From assembly GCA_903861445.1 (NCBI GenBank), contig CAIOUK010000086.1, positions 1 to 6,541 on the forward strand: a DNA stretch of 6,541 bases. The letters run 5' to 3'. Each line of letters begins with the position of its first letter. Positions within the stretch are counted from its first letter, which is position 1. Both the position numbers and the translations under genes were made by a program. Below are positions 1 through 5,854 of this stretch, piece after piece. Under the pieces are notes generated by a model that was given only the letters and a program-made list of their open reading frames with translations, ran no database searches and had not been told where the DNA came from. The stretch comes from an uncultured Verrucomicrobia subdivision 3 bacterium (GTDB lineage: Bacteria; Verrucomicrobiota; Verrucomicrobiia; Limisphaerales; UBA11358).

Positions 1-2
1 AA

Positions 3-1958
3 ATCAGCGGCCACGGCACGGTGACGTTTCGGGTGGAAGAAAGCCCGAAGGTGAAAATCAAGGACGTCGAGTTCATCGGCGCGACCCATTTCAAGCAAAA
101 GGTGTTGCGCTCGGAAATCAAGACCACCCGGCGCTGGTCTTTTTCGTGGCTGACGGGCAGCGGTTATTTCCAGCAGGACGAATTCGACAGCGATCGCGAA
201 GACCTGATGAATTTTTACCGGAACCACGGCTATCTGGATTTTGAAATCAAGGACGTAAAGCTGGATCGTCCAACGACCAATTCAATGGTGGTCAAGTTTT
301 ACGTTTTTGAAGGCAAGCAATACAAGCTCGGCGGGGTCAAATTTACCGGCAAAACCATTTTTCCGGATACGGAAATCATCCGCGGCCTGCAATACGTCCA
401 TGATTTCCAGCATTCCAAGGCCAAGCTCGGCGCGCATGGTTTGCCGATGGATGCCGGCGACACGTTCACGCCCGAAGGTTTGAGCAAAGACACGGAGGCG
501 ATTCAGGATTTTTACGGCAGCAAAGGCTATATCGAAATTTCGCAGGGTCAGGCGCTGCACACGTTGCGCGTGCCCAACGTGGAAACCGGCACGATTGATT
601 TGGAATTTCACATTGACGACAGCCAGAAATCCTACGTTCAAAAAATTGATATTCGCGGCAACCTCAAAACCAAAGACAAAGTCATCCGCCGCGAACTTGC
701 CATCAACCCCGGTGATGTGCTCGACATGGTGCGCGTCAAAATCAGCAAGCAGCGCCTCGAGGGTTTGCAATACTTTGACAAGGTGGATATTCGTCCGGAG
801 CCGACCGACCCTCCCATTCCCGGCAGCAAAAATCTGATCGTCAACGTCTCGGAGCAAAACACCGGCAACTTCACGCTGGGTGCCGGTTTCAGCACCGTGG
901 ACTCACTGGTCGGTTATGCAGAAGTTTCCCAAAACAATTTCGACCTGTTTCACCCGCCCTACTTCACCGGCGGTGGCGAAAAAATTCGCGTCCGCGTCCA
1001 AATTGGCACCGAGCGCCAGGACTATGAAATCTCATTCGTTGAACCGTGGTTCCTTGACCGCAAGCTTTCGCTTGGTGTGGATCTCTATCGGCACCAGTTA
1101 AATTTTGAAAGCCCGAACAACATTTACAACGAGACCCGCACGGGCGCAAAAGTCAGCCTCACGCGGGCGCTCGGTAGCGATTTCCTCATCGGCAGCGTCC
1201 ACTACACCGTGGAAGATGTTGGTGTTTCATTGAACAACGGGTTTCATGATTGGATTTTTCCGTCGTTGCAACCGCCGATTCCACGCAATGTGCCGCAAAC
1301 CATTCTCAATCAAACCGGCGATCATTTTTATCAGCGCATCGGCGGCTCGTTGGCTTACGACACCCGCAACAGTTCGCAATTGCCCAATCACGGCCAGCGC
1401 TCGGAGCTTTCCGGTGAATTGAGCACCGGCGACGCCACTTTTTACAAGGTGGAACTGACTTCTGCCTGGTATTTCCCTGGCTTGTTCAAAGGTCATGTCA
1501 TCGAAGTCGGCGGTCGCGCCGGCATTGCCGACGGTCTGGATGGCGATGTGCCATTCTACGACCGCTATTATCTCGGCGGCATGTATTCGTTGCGCGGCTT
1601 TAAATTCCGCAACATTTCACCACGCGAGCAGTTTGATCCTACCGCTCCGAATGTTCCAACTGAACCCATTGGTGGCGACAGCTACTGGTTTGGCTCGCTG
1701 GAATACAGTCTGCCCATCATGGAGAAAGATGGCGGCTTCGGCCTGCGGTTTGCGATGTTTTATGACATCGGCGCGGTCAGTGCCTCACCGTATTCATTCC
1801 AGAGCACCTACAGTGACAACTGGGGTTTGGGCATGCGCCTGAATATCCCGCATCTTGGACCGTTGCGCTTGGATTACGGCATTCCCATCACTCACGATCA
1901 ATACAACAGCAGCAGCGGCCAATTCCAGTTTGGCGTCGGCTACAACCGTCAATTTTAA
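3..1958 (+). CDS. bamA: BamA outer membrane protein assembly factor (5'-truncated)
   Basis: This is the core of the BAM complex, which folds and inserts beta-barrel proteins into the outer membrane. The reading frame is open from the left edge (first full codon at 3), so the true start, signal peptide and first POTRA domains lie outside the window; 651 residues are visible. Numbering from codon 3, I read the end of one POTRA, then POTRA domains at about 16-100, 105-205 and 209-284. Each shows the beta-strand + GY/YF pattern, for example FYRNHGY, FYGSKGY and LQYFDKV. A 16-strand-type barrel follows from about 287 to 651. The conserved loop-6 motif appears as LRGF (Arg at about 531) after YYLGGMYS, and the protein ends in an aromatic beta-signal (FGVGYNRQF). 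POTRA 4 carries about 15 extra residues before its GDTF. The next gene starts one base after the stop. TamA or another Omp85 protein is less likely, given the POTRA series and the neighbouring ompH. Confidence 0.96.
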   Translation: MSGHGTVTFRVEESPKVKIKDVEFIGATHFKQKVLRSEIKTTRRWSFSWLTGSGYFQQDEFDSDREDLMNFYRNHGYLDFEIKDVKLDRPTTNSMVVKFYVFEGKQYKLGGVKFTGKTIFPDTEIIRGLQYVHDFQHSKAKLGAHGLPMDAGDTFTPEGLSKDTEAIQDFYGSKGYIEISQGQALHTLRVPNVETGTIDLEFHIDDSQKSYVQKIDIRGNLKTKDKVIRRELAINPGDVLDMVRVKISKQRLEGLQYFDKVDIRPEPTDPPIPGSKNLIVNVSEQNTGNFTLGAGFSTVDSLVGYAEVSQNNFDLFHPPYFTGGGEKIRVRVQIGTERQDYEISFVEPWFLDRKLSLGVDLYRHQLNFESPNNIYNETRTGAKVSLTRALGSDFLIGSVHYTVEDVGVSLNNGFHDWIFPSLQPPIPRNVPQTILNQTGDHFYQRIGGSLAYDTRNSSQLPNHGQRSELSGELSTGDATFYKVELTSAWYFPGLFKGHVIEVGGRAGIADGLDGDVPFYDRYYLGGMYSLRGFKFRNISPREQFDPTAPNVPTEPIGGDSYWFGSLEYSLPIMEKDGGFGLRFAMFYDIGAVSASPYSFQSTYSDNWGLGMRLNIPHLGPLRLDYGIPITHDQYNSSSGQFQFGVGYNRQF

Positions 1959-1959
1959 G

Positions 1960-4389
1960 ATGAAGCTTTTTTTAAAAAATATTTTTGGCGCCGGTCTCGC
2001 GCTGGTTATGACTGGGCTCGGTTTGTCCGCCCAGACCGCCATGAATCTCGGCACGCGGTCGCTTTGGTTTGAGGCCGGCCACAGTCAAACCGGTGCCACT
2101 CAATTCAGTGCGCGCGGCAGCAACTTGGAATTTGTGGTCGAACCAACGCAGTCTCAATTTACCCTGCGCAAATCCGACGGCACGACCGCGTCCTGCACCA
2201 TGCGATTAGTCGGCGCGGCGACGACCGCTGCCATTTCCGGCAACGCGGAACTCGCGGGCAAAATAAATTATCTTTTGGGTAATGATCCCGCCCGCTGGCA
2301 AACCGGCGTGCCGACGTTTGCCCAAGTGCGGGTGGAGCAAGTTTATCCGGGCGTCAGCGTTATTTATTACGGCAACGAACAGCAATTGGAATACGACTTC
2401 AACCTTGCCGCCGGCGTGAATCCCAAGGTGATCGCGCTCCGTTTCGATGGCGCGGAAAATATCTCTGTAAATTCTCAGGGCGAACTGGTCGTCAGTTTGA
2501 AGGGCGGCAAAATCGTCCAACGGCAACCGATAGCTTATCAAATCATCAATGGACTGCGTCAGGAGATCACGGCGGGCTACAAAGTCCTGGATGCACACAC
2601 GGCCGTATTTGCCATCGGAAGTTACAATCACAACCTGCCGCTGGTGATTGATCCTATTTTAAGTTATTCCACTTTCTTTGGTGGAAATTATGGCGATACC
2701 GCGCGGGCGTTGGCGGTGGACGGCAGCGGCAATATTTACCTTGCCGGCAGCACCTTTTCGACGGTTTTCAGCAGCGGCGTTCCCACCCCCGGCGCATTTC
2801 AAGCCAATTTTAACGCTGGTTCCGGATATCAGGATGCCTTCGTCGCAAAATTCGATCACACCGGCAGCAACCTGATTTACTTCACTTATCTCGGCGGCAG
2901 CCAAGACCAAGGCGCGAGCGCGATTGCCGTAGATACTAATGGCAACGCGTATATCACCGGCACAACGACTTCTCCTAATTTTCCAACGAAGAACGCAGTC
3001 TTTGGCACCATCGGCGGGCAACTATTTCATGGACATTACATGTTTGATGCCTTCGTTTCCGAATTGAATTCAAACGGCACGGCACTGGTTTACTCAACCT
3101 ATTTGGGTGGCAATAATATTGATGTGGCCAACGCCATCGCCGTGGACGCAAATGGTGCGGCTTATATCGCTGGCTATACTAGCTCGACCAATTTTCCAGT
3201 CACCACCAATGCGTATCGGACGCATTTGGCCTGCACCAACAACGGCATTCCCAATGTCTACAATTTCAACGCGTTTGTCGCCAAGCTTGCGCCCAATGGA
3301 ACCAATTTAGATTATGGCAGCTACCTTGGGGGAACAAATTATGACCAGGCCACCGGCATAGCCTTGGACCCGGCGGGTAATATTTATGTTACCGGCTTCA
3401 CGGTCTCCACGAATTTTCCGGCCACCAACACCTTGGCTGGCTTCAAGCATCTCAATGGCTCCACTGCAACCACGTCGGCGTTCGATGCTTTCATTAGCAA
3501 GTTCCAGACGAACTTTAGCGGACTAGTTTATTCCACCTATCTCGGCGGCACGAACAACGATCAGGCCACCGGCATCGCGGCAGATGCCAGCGGCAACGCC
3601 TACGTTGTTGGCTGGACGGTTTCCACTAATTTCCCCTACACCACGAACGCGCTCACCAGCTTCGGCACCAACTCGCCTTCGTTTGTTCACACCAACGCGC
3701 TCAGCTATGCAGCCACCAACGCGTTTCTGACGAAGATTCAATGGGACGGCACCAATACCAGCCTCGGTTTCTCGGCCATGTTTGGCGGCATCGGCGTTGA
3801 CGTGGCCAACGGCGTGGCACTGGATACCAACAACAATATTTATGTTGTCGGCAGCGCTTCCTCAACGAACTTTCCAGTGACGCCAGCCAACTTGATCGGC
3901 TCGCTGCGCGCGACCAATTCCGGCGGCAGCGATGTTTTTGTCACCGCCTTCAAAGCCGACGGTTCCGCCCTGCTCTATTCGACGTATCTCGGCGGTTCAA
4001 AAAATGATTTCGGCTCCGGCATCGCCGTGGACGCAGCGGGTAATGCCTATATCACCGGGCAGACGCTCTCGACCAATTTCCCGAACTTCGCCGCGCGCCA
4101 GAAATCTCTCAACGGCACGAACGATGTGTTTCTGGTAAAAATTCTGCCCGTTGCGCCGACGCCGGTGTTGTCGGCCAATTTATCCGGCACCAATGTCGTG
4201 GTGTCCTGGCCGCCGCTCGGCGAAGAAGTGCCCGGCCAGTTCGCGCTCGAAACCACCACGAATCTGCTGCCGACCATCTCTTGGGTGCTCACGACGAATT
4301 CGCCGGTGTTCACCAATTTGGATGGCAGCTACGGCTATAAATTTATTCGAACCAATCAGGCGCGGTTTTTCCGGTTGCTGAAATACTGA
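1960..4389 (+). CDS. Secreted SBBP-repeat seven-bladed beta-propeller protein
   Basis: An 809-residue exported protein of unknown function. The start is taken at 1960 because it gives a clean signal peptide (MKLFLKN, a hydrophobic stretch, then cleavage near LSA|QT at residues 22-25) and sits one base after the bamA stop (TAAGATG). An in-frame upstream ATG at 1855 would lie inside bamA and bury the signal peptide. Residues about 30-230 resemble the N-terminal domain usually found before SBBP propellers (LWFEAGHSQ near the start, YPGVSVIYYG, LEYDF, LVIDP at the end). Residues about 236-730 hold seven SBBP repeats with the pattern YSTYLGG-x-x-x-D ... G(I/N)AVDxxGNxY(I/V)xG ... STNFP ... DAFVxK. 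Residues about 733-809 form an FnIII-like C-terminal domain (VVVSWPP, LETTTNL, ending RFFRLLKY). The protein is rich in Asn and Thr. No catalytic motif or membrane anchor is visible. It probably acts at or outside the outer membrane; its link to BamA and OmpH is only positional. Confidence 0.92.
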   Translation: MKLFLKNIFGAGLALVMTGLGLSAQTAMNLGTRSLWFEAGHSQTGATQFSARGSNLEFVVEPTQSQFTLRKSDGTTASCTMRLVGAATTAAISGNAELAGKINYLLGNDPARWQTGVPTFAQVRVEQVYPGVSVIYYGNEQQLEYDFNLAAGVNPKVIALRFDGAENISVNSQGELVVSLKGGKIVQRQPIAYQIINGLRQEITAGYKVLDAHTAVFAIGSYNHNLPLVIDPILSYSTFFGGNYGDTARALAVDGSGNIYLAGSTFSTVFSSGVPTPGAFQANFNAGSGYQDAFVAKFDHTGSNLIYFTYLGGSQDQGASAIAVDTNGNAYITGTTTSPNFPTKNAVFGTIGGQLFHGHYMFDAFVSELNSNGTALVYSTYLGGNNIDVANAIAVDANGAAYIAGYTSSTNFPVTTNAYRTHLACTNNGIPNVYNFNAFVAKLAPNGTNLDYGSYLGGTNYDQATGIALDPAGNIYVTGFTVSTNFPATNTLAGFKHLNGSTATTSAFDAFISKFQTNFSGLVYSTYLGGTNNDQATGIAADASGNAYVVGWTVSTNFPYTTNALTSFGTNSPSFVHTNALSYAATNAFLTKIQWDGTNTSLGFSAMFGGIGVDVANGVALDTNNNIYVVGSASSTNFPVTPANLIGSLRATNSGGSDVFVTAFKADGSALLYSTYLGGSKNDFGSGIAVDAAGNAYITGQTLSTNFPNFAARQKSLNGTNDVFLVKILPVAPTPVLSANLSGTNVVVSWPPLGEEVPGQFALETTTNLLPTISWVLTTNSPVFTNLDGSYGYKFIRTNQARFFRLLKY
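2665..4149 (+). repeat. Seven tandem SBBP propeller repeats within the CDS
   Basis: Seven protein-level repeats, each about 69-80 residues. The residue after the YSTYLGG-type motif falls at positions 243, 314, 385, 459, 531, 611 and 680 of the encoded protein. The repeats share the core GIAVDxxGNAYITG and the STNFP motif, but at DNA level they are diverged, with no long identical tracts. Repeats 4 and 5 are the closest pair (22 of 29 residues identical from TN(Y/N)DQATG to STNFP). Seven units match the usual count for a closed seven-bladed propeller, so the array looks complete. Confidence 0.88.
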
Positions 4390-4439
4390 CCCCCATTTTT
4401 TGCTGGCATCCGCCCAAATATCTGCTTTCCTTTCTGCCC

Positions 4440-5051
4440 ATGAAAAAAATCAATTGGCTCATTTTGACTCTTGTCCTGCTGACGGCCACGGCTATTTCCA
4501 GTTCGGCCCAAACTAAAATCGCCACCGTGGACATGAAAAAAATATTCACCGGTTATTGGAAAAAGAAGACGGCCGAAGCGGCGCTGGACACCCGCAAAGC
4601 TGAACTCCGCCGGGATATCAAGGACATGGCCGACGGCCTCGAAAAAGATCAGGCCGATTACAAAAAACTTTTAGAACAGGCCAGCGACCCAGCTATTTCC
4701 GCGGACGAACGCGACAAGCGCAAACAGGCCGCCGCCAGCAAGGCCAAGGATATAAATTCCCGCAAAGTGGCGCTGGAACAATATCAACGTCAGGCGGAAA
4801 CCCAGCTCGCCGACCAGAGCCAGCGCATGAGTGCCAACATCGTTGCGGAAATTCAGAAAGCCGTCGCCGACAAGGCCAAGGCCGGCGGCTATACGCTGGT
4901 CTTTAATTCCGGCACGGTTGAAGTGGTGGTTTTCGCCGACGCTTCGACAGACATTTCCGACTCGGTGCTGGCTCAGCTAAACGCCGGTGCGCCGATTGAC
5001 GTGAGCAAACCAGCCGGCATTCCGCTGAACATCTCCACCAATCTGCCGTAG
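4440..5051 (+). CDS. ompH: OmpH/Skp family periplasmic chaperone
   Basis: A 203-residue protein of the OmpH/Skp family. These proteins form periplasmic trimers that hold unfolded outer-membrane proteins on their way to BamA. A signal peptide is clear: MKKINW, a hydrophobic core, then cleavage after SSSA at about residue 23. The mature protein begins QTKIATVDMKKIF, the family's first beta-strand (normally IAxVDxxxIF). Residues about 40-135 are charged, rich in K, E, D, A and Q, and heptad-like, as expected for the long coiled-coil arms. The strand YTLVFNSGTVEVVVFAD (about residues 151-167) and the helix DISDSVLAQLNA follow, as in the family's C-terminal core. The tail after about residue 180 is Pro-rich and variable. 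A 50-base gap separates it from the propeller gene, and its upstream sequence is pyrimidine-rich with no Shine-Dalgarno. The bamA-ompH neighbourhood is classical; here the two genes are split by the propeller gene. Confidence 0.93.
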   Translation: MKKINWLILTLVLLTATAISSSAQTKIATVDMKKIFTGYWKKKTAEAALDTRKAELRRDIKDMADGLEKDQADYKKLLEQASDPAISADERDKRKQAAASKAKDINSRKVALEQYQRQAETQLADQSQRMSANIVAEIQKAVADKAKAGGYTLVFNSGTVEVVVFADASTDISDSVLAQLNAGAPIDVSKPAGIPLNISTNLP

Positions 5052-5086
5052 CCAACCAATTTTTTAAAACTTCACGCTTGCCCCGC

Positions 5087-5119
5087 AGAGCGCGAACCAG
5101 TAAAGTTCGTGCTCTTTTT
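5087..5119 (+). terminator. Hairpin plus T-run before rpmI: terminator or attenuator
   Basis: The arms AGAGCGCGAAC (5087-5097) and GTTCGTGCTCT (5105-5115) pair over 11 positions, ten Watson-Crick and one G-U, around a 7-base loop. Five Ts follow (5115-5119). This has the form of an intrinsic terminator. It ends only 10 bases before the rpmI ATG, which leaves almost no room for a promoter after it. It may therefore be a leaky or regulated terminator (attenuator) in the rpmI leader rather than a simple end of the ompH transcript. It is too close to the start codon to allow an ordinary ribosome-binding site downstream. The structure is seen directly; the role is inferred. Confidence 0.75.
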
Positions 5120-5120
5120 A

Positions 5121-5130
5121 TAACTATTTA
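5121..5130 (+). promoter_or_regulatory. AT-rich 10-mer at the rpmI start (copy 1)
   Basis: TAACTATTTA directly abuts the rpmI start; its last A is the A of the ATG. The same 10-mer occurs just before rplT at 5360-5369. It replaces a Shine-Dalgarno sequence, and an unstructured AU-rich leader could serve as the ribosome landing site. The repetition is seen; the function is a guess. Confidence 0.35.
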
Positions 5131-5339
5131 TGCGACGCCCCAAAGGTATTAAGACCAGAAAATCCGTTTCCAAACGGTTTAAAATCACCGGCACCGGCAA
5201 AGCCAAATGCTTTCCCGCTGGCCGCCGTCACTTGGCTCAATCCAAAAACGCCAAGCGCCGCCGCCGGCTCGGCAAAGCCAAAACTTTGCATTCAACGGAT
5301 CTTTACCGGATCACCCAGAATCTTCCGTTCAGCCACTGA
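5130..5339 (+). CDS. rpmI: Large ribosomal subunit protein bL35
   Basis: A 69-residue, very basic protein matching ribosomal protein L35, a component of the 50S subunit. The family signature is clear: IKTRKSVSKRFKITGTGK (residues 7-24), then AGRRHLAQSK and the Arg/Lys cluster NAKRRRRLGK. The family is usually about 64-66 residues. The few extra residues are at the N-terminus (MRRPKG instead of the common MPK) and at the C-terminal end (LPFSH). A cysteine at residue 27 is unusual for L35. The start at 5130 is the only one that keeps the full basic N-terminus. There is no Shine-Dalgarno; a hairpin with a T-run ends ten bases upstream. rplT follows after 37 bases. infC, commonly the gene before rpmI, is absent, and ompH lies there instead. 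Confidence 0.95.
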   Translation: MRRPKGIKTRKSVSKRFKITGTGKAKCFPAGRRHLAQSKNAKRRRRLGKAKTLHSTDLYRITQNLPFSH

Positions 5340-5343
5340 ACGG
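5325..5343 (+). promoter_or_regulatory. Hairpin across the rpmI stop codon
   Basis: CCGTTCAG (5325-5332) and CTGAACGG (5336-5343) form a perfect 8-bp stem with a CCA loop. The rpmI stop codon TGA (5337-5339) is in the 3' arm. An outer AATC/GATT pairing (5319-5322 with 5349-5352) could extend it across an internal loop. No T-run follows, so it does not look like a terminator. It could be an RNA processing site, a stabilising structure, or a binding site for L20-type autoregulation or translational coupling. The structure is certain on paper; the role is inferred. Confidence 0.5.
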
Positions 5344-5359
5344 TTCACGATTAAACCTC

Positions 5360-5369
5360 TAACTATTTA
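5360..5369 (+). promoter_or_regulatory. AT-rich 10-mer before rplT (copy 2)
   Basis: A second exact copy of TAACTATTTA, here ending seven bases before the rplT ATG and followed by ACGAACC. The short string CGAACC also appears in the rpmI leader (5093-5098). No Shine-Dalgarno sequence is present. The shared leader elements may reflect common control of L35 and L20 translation, or a common non-canonical initiation mode. Confidence 0.35.
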
Positions 5370-5376
5370 ACGAACC

Positions 5377-5760
5377 ATGCGTGTTACCAACTCTCCCGCT
5401 TCCCGCAAACGTCGCAAACGGATGTTGACGGCGGCCAAAGGCTTCCGTCTCAAACGTTCCAAACTTTACCGCTACGCGTCCGACGCCGTTGACCACGGCC
5501 GGCAGTATGCCTATCGTGATCGCAAGACCAAGAAGCGCAATTACCGCTATCTCTGGCAGATTCGTATCAATGCCGCCGCCCGCGAAGCCGGCCTGACCTA
5601 CAGCCGTTTCATGGAAGGCTTGAAAGCCGCGAAGTGCGCGCTTGACCGCAAGGTCATCGCCGACCTCGCCGCGACCGATGCCACCGCCTTTGGCGAGTTG
5701 GTGACGCTCGCCAAGAAAGCGCTGAAAGCCAAGCCCGCCGCGACTCTCGCCAAGGCGTAA
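5377..5760 (+). CDS. rplT: Large ribosomal subunit protein bL20
   Basis: A 127-residue ribosomal protein L20. It binds 23S rRNA early in 50S assembly, and in several bacteria it also represses its own operon by binding the mRNA. The basic N-terminal extension (residues 1-40, with RKRRKRMLTAAKGF and LKRSKLYRYASDAV) is followed by the family's core GRQYAYRDRKTKKRNYRYLW and then IRINAAAREAGLTYSRFMEG (L20 signature). The C-terminal globular part contains LDRKVIADLA and ends in an Ala/Lys-rich tail a little longer than usual. The N-terminus begins MRVTNSPAS rather than the more common PRVKRG. It lies 37 bases after rpmI, so the two are almost certainly co-transcribed, and a strong terminator follows. 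The start at 5377 is the only plausible one. Confidence 0.97.
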   Translation: MRVTNSPASRKRRKRMLTAAKGFRLKRSKLYRYASDAVDHGRQYAYRDRKTKKRNYRYLWQIRINAAAREAGLTYSRFMEGLKAAKCALDRKVIADLAATDATAFGELVTLAKKALKAKPAATLAKA

Positions 5761-5781
5761 TCGCAACGAAATAAATTCCCG

Positions 5782-5815
5782 ACGGGCGACCAGCAATGGT
5801 CGCCCGTTTTTCTTT
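5782..5815 (+). terminator. Intrinsic terminator after rplT
   Basis: ACGGGCGACC (5782-5791) pairs perfectly with GGTCGCCCGT (5798-5807) around the 6-base loop AGCAAT. It is followed by TTTTTCTTTT from 5807. It begins 21 bases after the rplT stop. The GC-rich 10-bp stem plus T-tract is a textbook Rho-independent terminator. It implies that the ribosomal-protein transcript ends here and that pheS is transcribed mainly from its own promoter within the next 45 bases or by read-through. Confidence 0.9.
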
Positions 5816-5854
5816 TCTTCCATCCACCATCGGGTATTCTAGCTCCTCAAATCT

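Noticed and set aside
21..23. GTG as the start of bamA
   Set aside because: The frame is open to the window edge with POTRA-like residues before it (GHGTVTFRVEESPK), and the upstream domains and signal peptide are missing, so the gene is simply cut by the window.
282..857. 191-codon open frame on the - strand inside bamA
   Set aside because: It lies wholly opposite the well-supported bamA frame, its translation shows no recognisable domain, and it is explained by codon bias of the + strand gene.
1855..1959. Earlier in-frame ATG for the propeller gene
   Set aside because: It would overlap bamA by about 100 bases and put 35 non-signal residues before a textbook signal peptide; the ATG at 1960 fits better.
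2665..4149. CRISPR array or DNA-level tandem repeat
   Set aside because: The periodicity is at the protein level (SBBP blades) with diverged DNA and no identical spaced repeats.
5813..5840. Possible pheS promoter (TTTTCT, 16-base gap, TATTCT)
   Set aside because: A promoter is expected here after the terminator, but the hexamers match consensus poorly and the -35 part overlaps the terminator T-tract; not strong enough to annotate.
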